Source of the DNA: Hevea brasiliensis | Taxonomy: Eukaryota; Streptophyta; Magnoliopsida; Malpighiales; Euphorbiaceae | Length of the DNA: 64,000 nt | Assembly (NCBI RefSeq): GCF_030052815.1 | Contig: NC_079509.1 | Location: forward strand, 48,876,762 to 48,940,761 | Reading direction: 5' to 3' | Shown: positions 24,201 to 35,201 of the stretch, in pieces | Layout: every line of letters starts with the position of its first letter | Position numbering within the stretch: the stretch's first letter is position 1 | Notes under the pieces: generated by a model | Databases searched by the model: none | The model's input: the letters and a program-made list of their open reading frames with translations, nothing else | What the model was told of the DNA's origin: nothing | Translations under genes and position numbers: made by a program

Positions 24201-25227
24201 GACCACAGATAGCAGTACTGCTTACAGAGCAAATCATGAACTGACAATATATGTCTGATATGATTGTTCTACAGGTTATATGCCTACCCATTGGCCATTG
24301 TGCCTAACTTTATTTCTGGCTTTACAAGCCTGACAGTGGGTCTCATGCCCGACAGCTGGCCTCGTGCCTGACAGACGTATACTGGACAGACATATAGCTA
24401 TCTAACCAGTATACACCCATGCATCCAGCTTTTATAATTTGTTATAGGTTTCTTGGGCACTGATAAAAATTAATTGAGACTTAAAATACAATAAGTAATC
24501 ATAAAAGATCCCGATAATGTTAATTATTCCAAAGTGCAATAAAAATATAAAAGACCCAGAAATTATAATTTGCAGATATAAATTCAATTGTTTAATTATT
24601 GTTATTATAAATTATGCATCACTAAGCGTTATGCATAGTGCATTGGTTTTCCATCGCGTAGGTACTGAAGAGCAGCAGCCGCCACAGTAGTGTTCGGACT
24701 GAGTTTTGACCAGATCTGCCACCGACCAGAGTCACCTCACTAGTCTTTTGTATTTTAGTAGGGCCCATGTATAGACTAGTATTTTGATTCATTATGTCTA
24801 GTCATGATGTATTTCATTTTGGACTTGTAAATAAACTTGAGATTGAAATGAAAACTTATAATTTATTATCTATGAATTTCCATATGAATACAATAGATGA
24901 TACTTCATTTTGAGATCTCATAAATAGTTGTGAATGATATGATAAAGGAGAATATGATATGAAAATATGTGAAATGAATATGGACATGTTAATAGGTGAT
25001 TAGTGGAAACCCGCCAGATGCTAATAAAACAGGGGAGGCTTTGTTCGGGTCTCCACAGAAATAAGATATATATATATATATAAAAAAAAAAAATTCTATA
25101 CATAGAATACATGTTTTAAATGACATCAAAAGTTTACAATAGATATGATAAAACAAGATAGGGTGCTCCGGCACCGAATGTAGCACTCCTCGGTCGGCTA
25201 CACTATAGACGGGTGAGGGGCGTCACA
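21262..25227 (+). repeat. 3' LTR of the TR-GAG element (full length)
   Basis: 3966 bp, beginning TGTAATGCCTTCACT and ending GGGGCGTCACA. It retains the segment about 23377-24488 that the 5' LTR lacks. The partial LTR at 62558-64000 (opposite orientation) carries the same segment, so full length is ancestral. A short TA run lies near 25069-25082. ORFs inside, including the 128-codon one on the minus strand at 22478-22864, are not gene-like. Confidence 0.9.
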
Positions 25228-27921
25228 TTACTGGAAGATGATGCTAAACCAAGTAGAGAAGCTCAAAGGAGGTTGAACCCACAGATGATGGAGGTTGTGA
25301 AGAAGGAGATTTTGAAGCTACTGGATGCAGGAGTTATTTACCCAATTTCAGACAGCATATGGGTAAGTCCAGTCCAAGTAGTGCCAAAAAAATCAGGAGT
25401 CACTATGGTAGCAAATCAAGATAATGAACTTGTTCCAATAAGGATTTAGAGTGAATGGCAAATGTGCATAGACTACCTCAAGCTGAATTCAACAATAAGG
25501 ACCACTTCCCACTGCCATTCATTGATCAGATGCTTGAGCGGTTAGCAGGTAAGTCTTATTTCTGTTTTCCCGATGCCTTTTCTGGATATAATCAAATTCT
25601 GATTGCTGGAGGATCAAGAGAAGACTACCTTCACTTGCCCTTTTGGAACTTTTACTTTTAGAAGGATGCCCTTCGGGCTTTGTAATGCACCTGCCACATT
25701 TTAGAGATGCATGATGAGCATATTTTTAGATTACATTGATACTTGTATTGAGGTGTTCATGGATGATTTTACTATGTATGGTGATTCATTTGATGTATGT
25801 TTACATCATTTAACTTCTGTTCTTGAGAGATGCATTGAGAAAAATCTTGTTTTGAATTATGAGAAGTGTCATTTTATGGTGGAACAGGGGCTTGTTTTGG
25901 GTCATGTTGTCTCTAATAGGGGTATTGAGGTGAATAAATCTAAAATTGATTTAATTGTGAACTTACCCTACCCCACAACAGTGAGGTAAGTACGCTCTTT
26001 TCTTGGTCATGCAGGTTTCCATCGCAGGTTCATAAAGGATTTCTCTAAGATAGCATTGCCTTTGTCTAGACTCTTGCAAAAAGATGTTTCTTTTGAGTTG
26101 AGTGAAGAGTGCAAGGAGGCTTTTGACAAATTGAAATCTACATTGACATCACCCCCTATTAGCCAGGCTCCTAATTGGACTATACCGTTTGAAATTATGT
26201 GTGACGCAAGTAATTATGAAGTGGCAGCAGTTTTAGGGCAGCGTGTTGGGAAGCTCTTTCATGTGATTTATTATGCATCCAGAACACTCAATTCAGCTCA
26301 GCGCAATTATTCTACAATTGAAAAAGAGTTTTTGGCTATAGTTTTTGCTTTAAATAAATTTTGGTCATATTTGCTTGGTTCTAAAATAATTATCTACTCT
26401 GATCATGCAGCGTTGAAGTATCTCTTGGCAAAGAAGGAAGGAAAACCGAGGTTGATTTGATGGATCCTTCTGTTGCAAGAATTTGATCTTCAAATCAAGG
26501 ATATGAAAGGAGCTGAGAACCTGGTAGCAGATCATTTGAGTAGGTTAGTGACACAAGAAGAGCCAATTTCTTTGCAGGAACTTTTTCCTGATGAGCAGTT
26601 ATTCAAATTGCAAGGTATGATTCCTTGGTATGCTGATTTGGTGAATTATTTGGTTACTAAGGTTGTGCCTTTTGATTTGAGTAGAGCTAAGAAAGAGAAA
26701 TTGAAAAGTGAGGCTAAGTATTATGTGTGGGATGACCCGTATTTGTGGAAATTTTGTTCAGATCAAATTATTAACAGATGTGTTCCTGGTAATGAGATTC
26801 AATCTATTCTTGCTTTTTGTCATGCCTATGCATGTGGAGGTCATTTTGGACCCAAGAGAACAAGTAGAAAAATATTAGCCTATGGTTTTTACTGGCCCAC
26901 TATATTTCATGATTCATATTTGATTTGCAAAAATTGTGAACAATGTCAAAGAACAGGAAGTTTAACCCGTAGGAATAAGATGATTCAGAATCCAATACTT
27001 GTTTATGAGATTTTTGATGTGTGGGGTATTGATTTTATGGGTCCATTTCCTTCTTCTTTTGGCTTTGTTTATATATTACTTGCTGTTGATTATGTTTCGA
27101 AATGGGTGGAAGCCAAAGCCACCAGGACTGATGATTCTAAAGCTGTTGTAGGTTTTATCAAGTCAAACATTTTTAGAAAGTTTGGAGTTCCTAGAGCTTT
27201 GATCAGTGACCGGGGCACATATTTTTGTAATAGAACTGTTGAGGCATTATTGAGGAGATATGGTGTTTTCCATAAAGTATCTACAGCTTATCATCCTTAA
27301 ACAAGTGGGCAAGTAGAGGTGTCTAATAGAGAGATCAAGTCTATTTTGGAAAAAACAGTGGAGCCAAATAGAAAAGATTGGAGCCTCAGACTTAAGGATG
27401 CTTTGTGGGCTTATAGGACTGCTTATAAGACACCCATAGGTATGTCCCCCTACAGATTGGTATTTGGTAAGTTGTGTCACCTTCCTGTTGAGTTAGAACA
27501 TAAGGCTTATTGGGCTGTTAGACATTGTAATTTGGATTTGGATACTGTTGGTGTGGAAAGAAAATTACAATTGCAGGAATTAGAGGAAATTCTACTTGAG
27601 GCTTCCGAGAACTCTAAGATCTATAAAGAAAAGACCAAGGCATTCAATGACAAACTAATTCTAAGGAAGCAGTTTGTGGTTGGACGAAAAGTTTTATTGT
27701 ATAATTCTAGATTGAAGCTGATGCCTGATAAGTTGCGTTCTCATTGGACTGGACCCTTTGTTGTTATTAATGTGTTTCCTTATGGTGCAGTTGAAATTCA
27801 AAGTTTAGGAACTAAAAAAGTGTTCAAGGTCAACGGTCATAGGCTCAAGCCATTTTATGAAGGGTTTCAGGAGCATACAGTGGAGGAGCTCAAATTGAGT
27901 AACCCAACTTATGTGGATTAA
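25228..27921 (+). pseudogene. Athila pol: reverse transcriptase, RNase H, integrase
   Basis: The frame resumes from 16954 after the TR-GAG insertion. RT: LDAGVIYPISDSIWVSPVQV (25319-25378), MCIDY, RMPFGLCNAPATF, and the catalytic box F-M-D-D-F (about 25759-25773). RNase H: about 26200-26440, with [23 protein letters not shown] and [11 protein letters not shown]. Integrase: zinc-binding H-x-H-x-C-x-C (26820-26950), then GIDFMGPFP, LISDRGTYF and NREIK as the D, D, E positions. The C-terminal end at 27921 lacks a chromodomain, as expected for Athila. Stops at about 25447, 25980, 26458 and 27298, plus a frameshift near 25660, inactivate it. Confidence 0.9.
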
Positions 27922-29004
27922 GGAGCTTTGCTATGTCGAGCTAACGACGATAAACAAAAGCGCTTCTTGGGAGGCAACCCATGAGTGGCTTGTTAGCCAC
28001 AATCAGATTTATTTTTTTTCCTTTATGTTATTTTATTTTCTAGCATTTTTTTCCTTTTCTTTTGCGTTTAGACTTTACATTGGGAACAATATAATTTTTA
28101 AGTGTGGGGGAGGAGAAATTTGTTGCTGCAATCTTTTTAATTGTTTAAAAAAAATTATTCTTATAAGCTTGATTCATGGCTCTATATTAACTCTCGGAGA
28201 GAAGTGCTTTGTCCTTGAAATGACTTTTTTACTTTAGGTTGAATTTTTGAGATTTTAGGCAAGGTAATAGTAATTTTAATGATGGATTTTCCCTCTTCTC
28301 CATACCATAGAGCAATTTTTTTCTTGCATAAATCATTTAGGCTTGATTTAATGGTGAAATGATTAGTTATGTGTGCTTTAAACTAGTGTCATGCATTTTT
28401 TAGAACTTTGTTTAATCTATTAGGGCACTTTATAATATATAGATGCATAAATTAGGGGAAATAAAAGGCTAAACTTGAAAATTGCTCTGCTATTTAGTTA
28501 AGCAAGGTAACCAGGGGTCTTCATGAACCCCATGTCGATTCTCAGGCCAAAAGCTAGCTAGGATATGAGCAAGGTACTTTTTTGAAGGTGACGGTTAAAA
28601 TAAAAAAAAAAAGTAATCTTGATTTAGAGAGAAGTACCAATTTCAAATAAAAAAAAAAGCCCATTTCTATCTCCCCTAAGATTTGCAAAGAGCTATAATT
28701 GTTGTGCCTTGATAAATTAACCTTGTGTTTTGGTATGTATTGATTTAAAATTTTATGGAACTTTAATTGTGTGAGCTTAATTGATTTCAAGCTTTTTGTT
28801 TTGTGTTGGAGAATTGTTGATATAGTGGTATGGTGTTTATGGAATTTGTTGTGATGGTTATTACCTTACTTGCCTCTTCTTTCAAACTTTTAATCTTTCG
28901 TTAGAGAATGTTGTGATAGGGTGAAGTTAAGGAACTTCTAAGTGGAGTTGGTTGAGAATTTAAGTCATGCTTGAGGACAAGCTTGGAATAAGTGTGGGGA
29001 AATT
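27922..29004 (+). other. Athila 3' non-coding region and polypurine tract
   Basis: Follows pol and starts with the Athila/Tat-typical segment AAAAGCGCTTCTTGGGAGGC (27955-27974). No env-like ORF is detectable: the longest ORF runs out of the pol end and looks random. The region ends with CTTGAGGACAAGC and GTGTGGGGAAAT (about 28992-29003), the polypurine tract adjoining the 3' LTR. Confidence 0.7.
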
Positions 29005-30376
29005 TGATAAGTGCATAATTTATTAATTTCACTTCCATCACATTTAGTGTTTCTAAGGTATCTTTATACCTAATTCAGTTGATTAAAGTATAATTATCTA
29101 TTAGGCATATGTTTAGAGAGTTATTGAAATAATTATGTTAAATGGAGAAATTTTTAGCATTTGCATTAATTTGACTCTTTCTATATTTTTTAGGGTTTTG
29201 GTGAAGTTTTAGAGCATAGAAGTGTGGAAGGAAGCTTGGAAAGGTCGAAGGATTGAGAAGCGTTATTGATACAAAGTACACGGGTCGTGTAAGCACAACC
29301 ATGGACTCGTGTAACATTCTACCAGAAGAAATCCAGAGAACCGAGGAAGAAACAAAATACACGGGCAGTGTAACTTGACCCGTGTAAATCCTGGAGACCC
29401 ATGTAACCTTCTGTGCCAATACGAAACATACCCACTCAGCTCCAGTAAGTTACACGGCCCTAGGCCGTGTAGTGATACACGGGCCGTGTATTTGGCAATA
29501 ATCAGTTTCCTAATTTTGCTCCAGTTGTAGTTTTTGACAGAGAGAAAGACTCTTAAACCTAACCTTAGGCCATTTATTATATATAGAAGAGGCAGCAGCT
29601 GACACAAGGGGGATCAGACTTTCGTTCTCCATTCACATTCTAGATTTCTTCAATTTTCTTCTTTAATTTTCTGTAAGCCATGAACATGAGTTACTAAGTT
29701 TTCAATTTAGTTCAAAGGATTCAAGTTCTTTTGCCTGATTTGTGAGATCAGGTTCTTAATTTGATTTATGTCTTTTGAATATCTATTGTTTTCTTATTTC
29801 ATTGTCTTTGATTTATTGAATGATTTACTAAAAAGGCCTATTAGTTAATTGTTTGATGTGATCAATTGCTAGTTCATCTTCATAATCCGTAATTGTTGTG
29901 TAAGATTGAACATGAGTAGCAATTAGATTTTATTGATTATGATCCCAGTTTTTTATAATAACCTAAGGAAACAATAGGGTGAATTAAATAATTTATGTTT
30001 CATAAATTGTTGTTCAGCTTAACTACTTTCTATTCTTAAAGTAGTTATTAATTTGATGAGAATTGCTTAATACCAATTTAGTTAATAATTAGAGCCAACA
30101 AGAGTGCTAGGCTCAAATTGATGAGTATAGGGAAGTTAGGGATTTCACCTCGCTGTTTAGTAAATCTATATTAAGTATTTAATAAGAGATAATTTTCTTT
30201 TGTCTATGATCGAATCAATGCATTGGAATGCGAATTACCTTGGACTGAAGTTTATTTAATTTGAGAGTTTCTTATTTAATTTTAGATCTTAATTTTGGAT
30301 TTTTGATTTCTTTTTTGGATTTCTTAATTTTGGATTTTTGATTCAATTACATTGGAATGCATTGGAACAACCATCA
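29005..30376 (+). repeat. Athila 3' LTR, 3' end rearranged
   Basis: Collinear with the 5' LTR until about 30300, including the palindrome cluster (29276-29491, with one extra ACACGGGCCGTGTA copy at about 29475). The last 70 bases are a repetition of local sequence (GGATTTCTTAATTTTGG, CATTGGAATGCATTGG) in place of about 170 bases of the 5' LTR end, but still finish CCATCA. The TSD ATTAT follows. Confidence 0.85.
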
Positions 30377-30381
30377 ATTAT

Positions 30382-30662
30382 CTCTAACTTTATGAAAGAG
30401 AATGTGCGTGACCTTATGGGTAGAGAGAGGACCAGCTCGTATATATATATTTATATATCCAAGACTTATATATCCAAGACTTAATCTGATATGTTCATCA
30501 AGTATCTTTATACAATTAGAATTAAGATTTACTTCAATTAAAGTAATTCTTGTATAATTAGAATTTATATTAATTAAAGTAAATATCAATTAATATTGGA
30601 TCACATTAAAGGAATTGATTTTAGCTTATATTATAATATTAATTATCGGACAAAATCTTACA
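30382..30662 (-). repeat. Copia 5' LTR, second fragment
   Basis: Collinear with the right half of the left copia LTR (about 6140-6400), from CTCTAACTTTATGAAAGAGA to ATCTTACA. It contains a short local duplication of TATATATCCAAGACTTA near 30450-30480. Its minus-strand start TGTAAGATTTTG supplies the stop codon that now ends the carboxypeptidase reading frame. Confidence 0.85.
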
Positions 30663-31035
30663 CAGAGTACTTCGCCATCCATCCCTTAATTATCTCAGCC
30701 TCAGTCTTTCGTTGCATGATTAACCACTGTGGATTAGTTGCTTTTGCTCGAAGCAAATCCAATGCATGGGAACCTGCCATATTAGCCATATTAATTAATT
30801 ATTGAGCTCTATCACAATCAATTTAACGTATTCATTATAAAATTTCTCATTGATTAGACTAGGATAAAATGTGTTGTTCAGAACAATCCTGACTGCTTTT
30901 AATATAAAAAAATAAATAAATAAATAAAATTATGTTAAAACAGATTTTAACAAATTGTATAATCGTTCTCAAAAAAAAAAAAATTGCATAACTATAATAC
31001 AACTTGTGATATTAATTTGTAATATATCAAAAGTA

Positions 31036-31084
<49 letters not shown>

Positions 31085-34041
31085 GATTCCATTAAAAGTT
31101 AAATTTGAGATTTTACAGTTTTTAGTAACAATATTTTTTTGCACAAAAAAGTTTAGGCGAGGGAATACTATATCTCCAATCTAGAGTCCAAGAATATAAA
31201 TAGCTTTATTGAAAGATTATAGTAAAATATATAGATCTTACACCAAGAAAAGTAATTGTTGGAACTGGAACTCTTAATCTAATGAATGCTAGCGTTTATT
31301 GAGCTTTTCTAATTAAATCAATCTTCTTGATCAGCGTCAAAATGTCAAGTTATTATTTTGTTGTAAAGCAAAGCAGGATATAGATTCTCTAATCATTAAA
31401 AGTGATTCATTTATTTCTCTATTTGGACATGCATGTTTCATTGTACATTAAGTATTGAACATACCGTTAACTGTGTAAACAGCAAGAACTGTATCAGAAA
31501 TGTTCTCTAGTACCCTGTTGAACGTACACATGGAAATTAACCTATTAAACCAGGCCAACAACACAATTAAGCAGATATAATTTGTGTTTTTGCATACCTT
31601 CCACTACTTAAAGGATCTCTGAGTCCATTTGAGAAGATAATGTTGCTAGCAAACCTTTGGAGAATTAATTTTATATCCTGAAATTAATTATTTGACATTA
31701 GTAAATTAGAACCACCAAAAAAGCTTGAAATTTCTATGGAAAGATCTTTAGATTTAAAGAAAAAATTAATAAGTTTTAACTTCTTACATGGCCTCCATAA
31801 TAGGTGGTGATCCAATGAGGCCTAGGCACAACACCAAATTCGGATTTGCATTGCTTGATGCGACTGCTTAATATAAAAGGAGCAGGAGGTATACTATCTC
31901 ACTACATGTCTACAATTTTACACAATAACTACAATGTCAGAGATCCTATTTAAGCATACAAAAAAGCAGAGTTGATAATGTTGTAAAAAAAAAATCTCAA
32001 TTATATTAAAATTAATGATTTGGTCCCCGTGCTTTCAAAAATGCATAGTTTTACACTTACATTTAATTCTATTAACCATTTGGGTTTTTTGTTCATTTTT
32101 ATCAATTTAACTATTATTTAAGGGACTAAAAGATGGTCAATGAAGGATAAAAATGTTAATAATAATAAAAATTTAGGGAAAAATATTTATAAAGATCAAA
32201 CTGATGAATAAAAGTATTTATCATTAATAATAAAAGTTAAGAAAAATAGATAGAGGGATGAAAGTGCTTCAAAATACAATGACCAAATCAATAATTTTAC
32301 TATAATACAGAGATTAAACAATAATTTTTTCTAACAAAAATGGGCATTTATGTATGAATATTAATTTGTACCTGCCATTCCCATCCCAAATCTGTTTCAG
32401 ATGGAGTATAGGGTGGATTAACATAGCAAGCACTGGAATTGGAACCAGAAGAGGCAACAACAGCTGCAAATATTTTGATGAGAATATCTTTTCCAAAAGG
32501 ACCTTCATCTATGGCATCACATATCATATCGACTGGATATTCTGGCGGTGCATCATATTGGGCTGCATTACCATACATGGAGATCAAGAATTCTCTAAGC
32601 TCAGAAGAATCTTTCAGGGGACTGCCATGGGGGAAAAAGAATAATTGTGAGGCAAAATCTATGTTTAATTCAAGCAACGAATGGATCCAAACAAGAGAAT
32701 TTATGGCAAATTAATTAAGATGAAGTTATATACTAGCAAGTGTTGAATCTTTGGCTAAGAATTGAAAGACCATTTGGCAGTGAAGCCACTTTATCAATTT
32801 CACCCCATGATTCTCGTATAGTTTCGTAGCAACTCTCGCTAGCTTCCTGCACAAAATGGAAACTCGATCATTGCATTGGGCTATTAATCTAGTAGCACAT
32901 GACTTGTAAACTAACTTCCTTATACATTTTCTGAAGAGAGATTTCTAAGCTAAACAAATAACAATGAAAAGGAGAGAACGTTCAAGTTGCTTATGTTACC
33001 CTAAAATCCTTGGTGACAACCCAAAAGTATGCATCCTGTGGTGCTATATTATCAAAGTAAAGGACTGGAGCTGACGATGCCAGAGCTCCAAGGGCAACAT
33101 GGGGATATTTTAGCCGAAACCATGAAGCCAGCACTAAGTCAAAGTAAAGATAAAAATAATTAAAAAAAAAAAGATTACAGATTAAACGAAACGATAGCAA
33201 TAAGTAAACAATATATTACTAGTTTTAGAAGAAAAGGAAATGCAGTCACTTACTTTCCCCATATGATCCTCCAATGACTATTACAGGAGAATATTGGGCA
33301 GATAATTTCTTCTTTAAATAAATGAGAATTTCAGCATAATCTGCCAAAGCTTGAGCAGAGTTGAAATAGCCTCGAACATTTGCATTTTTTAAGGCTTTTA
33401 TAAATGATCCGAATGGAGCAGATTCCCCATAAAATCGGTGCTATATATACAAAAAATTAAAGATGGCAAATTCATCAGTATTTTTCGAGGCTTCACCTGA
33501 TCCATCATAAACCTAACACATAAAAATTTATGATAGAATCCACATATTCAACATACGAATTTTAGCGTTATATATTTATGTAAGACAATATATATTATTT
33601 GTATTAGAGTTATTTTTAAAACTATGAGGTATTGAGCCTGTTGTTAGTCGAAGCAATTCAAAAGGGAAATAAAAACGCTTAACATATGTGTATCTTCTAG
33701 TTTGTGATCGTATACCGCTATAAATACCACAAGAGCACTGAACTAGCAGCATTTTCAGTGAGAAATCCAATTCCTGCCAGATCTTCGTTAATTGGTGCTT
33801 CTGCTCCAAGATATGCAAAGAATGGTGCACTGGCATTGGCACCACCCCAATACTTATAATTGATCACATATCTTTGCTTGAAGTTGGTGTGGCTTTCAGG
33901 CCTATGGTTGAAATGATCAAGAGTCTGAGCATAATAAAACGTCTGAAAGTCCTCCGACATGGATGTCCCTGATGTCTCGGGCAGTCGCCAGATTCTGCCT
34001 CGCAGAGGATGTAATCGAGGAATAATATTATCAGCGAATGC
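30658..34041 (-). pseudogene. Lysosomal Pro-X carboxypeptidase-like (peptidase S28) pseudogene, nine exons recognised
   Basis: Exons on the minus strand (high to low): 34041-33716, 33440-33254, 33133-33000, 32846-32734, 32621-32372, 31909-31788, 31677-31598, 31514-31465, 30773-30658. Boundaries are GT-AG with matching phases apart from the lesions. Family landmarks: FYYAQTLDHFNHRPESH, YLGAEAPIN, HRFYGES, nucleophile box G-G-S-Y-G (exon 2), [31 protein letters not shown] (catalytic Asp region) and N-G-S-H-A-L-D-L (catalytic His). Such enzymes are secreted or vacuolar serine peptidases cleaving after proline. Lesions: a 1-base loss near 33744, a deletion with frameshift near 31890 in exon 6, no signal-peptide exon found, and a copia insertion at 30662 that ends the frame with TAA (30658-30660). 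Confidence 0.88.
31039..31080. repeat. (TA)n microsatellite in the last intron of the S28 pseudogene
   Basis: About 21 uninterrupted TA units. Likely length-polymorphic. Confidence 0.95.
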
Positions 34042-35201
34042 TGTCGCAAATGAAGTAAAATATTAAAGCAATTTATTAGTATATATTTAAAGAACTTCAC
34101 ATGCGCGGAAAATACTTAGTCATTTAATTAAATTGAATGATTTTTGTCATACATTCTCTTTATTCGTTGCCATCAAATCTCATCACTTTTGATATTCAAT
34201 AATTATTAAAATGAAATTACGAAAGAGCTATGAATATATTCAATGGTAGCTATAAAAAAATTTTAGAAAAATAAATGTCAAAATTTGATTGACAAAAACT
34301 CAATAAAGTTTTAATAAATTTTAAAAATTTGATTGACTCTGCCAAAATTCAAAGAATTTAATAAAATTACTAAAATACTATAAAATTTGACTTTTTTTTA
34401 TCAATAGCCTTTAAAAAAAAATTGAAAGTCATTTTTCAAGCTTTACAAAGATATTAAGATGGGAATAAATATATGAATATATAAAATAAATATATACATA
34501 TTCACTACTTTACTGGTCACTATTACTTTACTGTTCAAATTATAGTGATGGAAATTTAATTGTCTCTATTTATAAATTATCAAGAGTTGTTTCTATATGA
34601 TGGTACACAAAGGAAACAAAAATGTTTAATCTATTTTCATAACTTATGGACATAAAAATTATAATAAGAACTACGAAGAGAACGTAATACTATCTTCATA
34701 ATTTATAGAGACAATTTTTATAATTTATTGAGTCAATTTTTATCATCTTCTCTATTCGTAATTCTTATAAGGAATAAGTACACTTTAATAGCCAATGGTT
34801 TAGATGTTTTATTAATAGAGGTGTGAGATTTTTTTTTTTTTTTTAAGTCTATATTATTATACTGTTAGTATCTAAGCACAAAATTTTTAACAATCAAATA
34901 AGTGAAACCTATTTATCACGTCATTTAAAGAACACATAAAGACTTCTCATGTCAGCATATATTAATATCACTTAACAACTTTATCCTTAAATACTAATAA
35001 TATAATAATATATGATTAAAAAAAAAGCTTTAGACCTCTATTAATAAAATGTGCAAATTATATGATACTAAAGTGTACTTATCCTTTCTTATGAGAAATT
35101 CTTATAGTACTATTTTCAAGAAATAAAAAGAAAAAAAAAAGCATGGGAATTATAGCAAATGAAATTGAATTTTAACTTGATCTCATATAAGAATTGAAAA
35201 T
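34042..35201. other. AT-rich region upstream of the S28 pseudogene
   Basis: No gene, repeat family or clear promoter is seen. The expected first exon (start codon and signal peptide) is not recognisable; the frame immediately upstream of 34041 hits a stop within about 30 bases. The sequence preceding exon 1 reads TTTGCGACAG on the minus strand and could be a splice acceptor. Ends at the chromovirus target duplication AAAAT (35197-35201). Confidence 0.5.

Larger units (their letters stand above)
16955..25227 (+). mobile_element. Non-autonomous TR-GAG-like gypsy element (LTRs with gag only)
   Basis: LTRs are 16955-19788 and 21262-25227. A perfect TSD TTACT flanks it (16950-16954 and 25228-25232), and the Athila frame continues across it. 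The PBS is TGGTATCAGAGC at 19794-19805. The internal region is only 1473 bp and holds a gag remnant with one zinc knuckle and a vestige of protease, then the conserved pre-LTR motif and polypurine tract. No RT, RNase H or integrase is present. This matches the described TR-GAG class, which would be mobilised in trans. Its closest full-length relative here by protein is the chromovirus at 35202-46366. Confidence 0.85.
11865..30376 (+). mobile_element. Athila-lineage Ty3/gypsy retrotransposon with two nested insertions
   Basis: Both LTRs start TGATAAGTGCATAATTTATT (11865 and 29005). A perfect 5-bp target duplication ATTAT flanks the element (11860-11864 and 30377-30381), and the interrupted copia LTR resumes on the other side. 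Internal order on the plus strand is tRNA-Asp-type PBS, gag, protease, RT (F-M-D-D-F box), RNase H, integrase, non-coding 3' region, and a GTGTGGGGA polypurine tract. This order and the FMDDF box fit the Athila/Tat group. Two insertions lie within: a 5S-derived palindrome in gag (14904-15549) and a TR-GAG element before RT (16955-25227). Many stops show it is inactive. Confidence 0.9.
5874..30662 (-). mobile_element. Ty1/copia retrotransposon, minus strand, split by a nested Athila element
   Basis: The two LTRs are 5874-6400 and 11598-11864 joined to 30382-30662. The right LTR is interrupted by the Athila element (11865-30376). The internal region is 6401-11597. Domain order on the minus strand from right to left is gag, integrase, reverse transcriptase, RNase H; integrase before RT marks it as copia. 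All ORFs carry stops and frameshifts, so it is inactive. It sits in the last exon of the S28 carboxypeptidase gene. Flanks CTTAG (5869-5873) and CAGAG (30663-30667) look like a mutated 5-bp TSD; frame continuity of the host gene supports the boundary. Confidence 0.85.

Noticed and set aside
27911..28237. Env-like ORF after Athila integrase
   Set aside because: The 108-codon frame starts inside the end of pol, has no signal peptide/transmembrane pattern of env-like proteins, and looks random beyond 28000.
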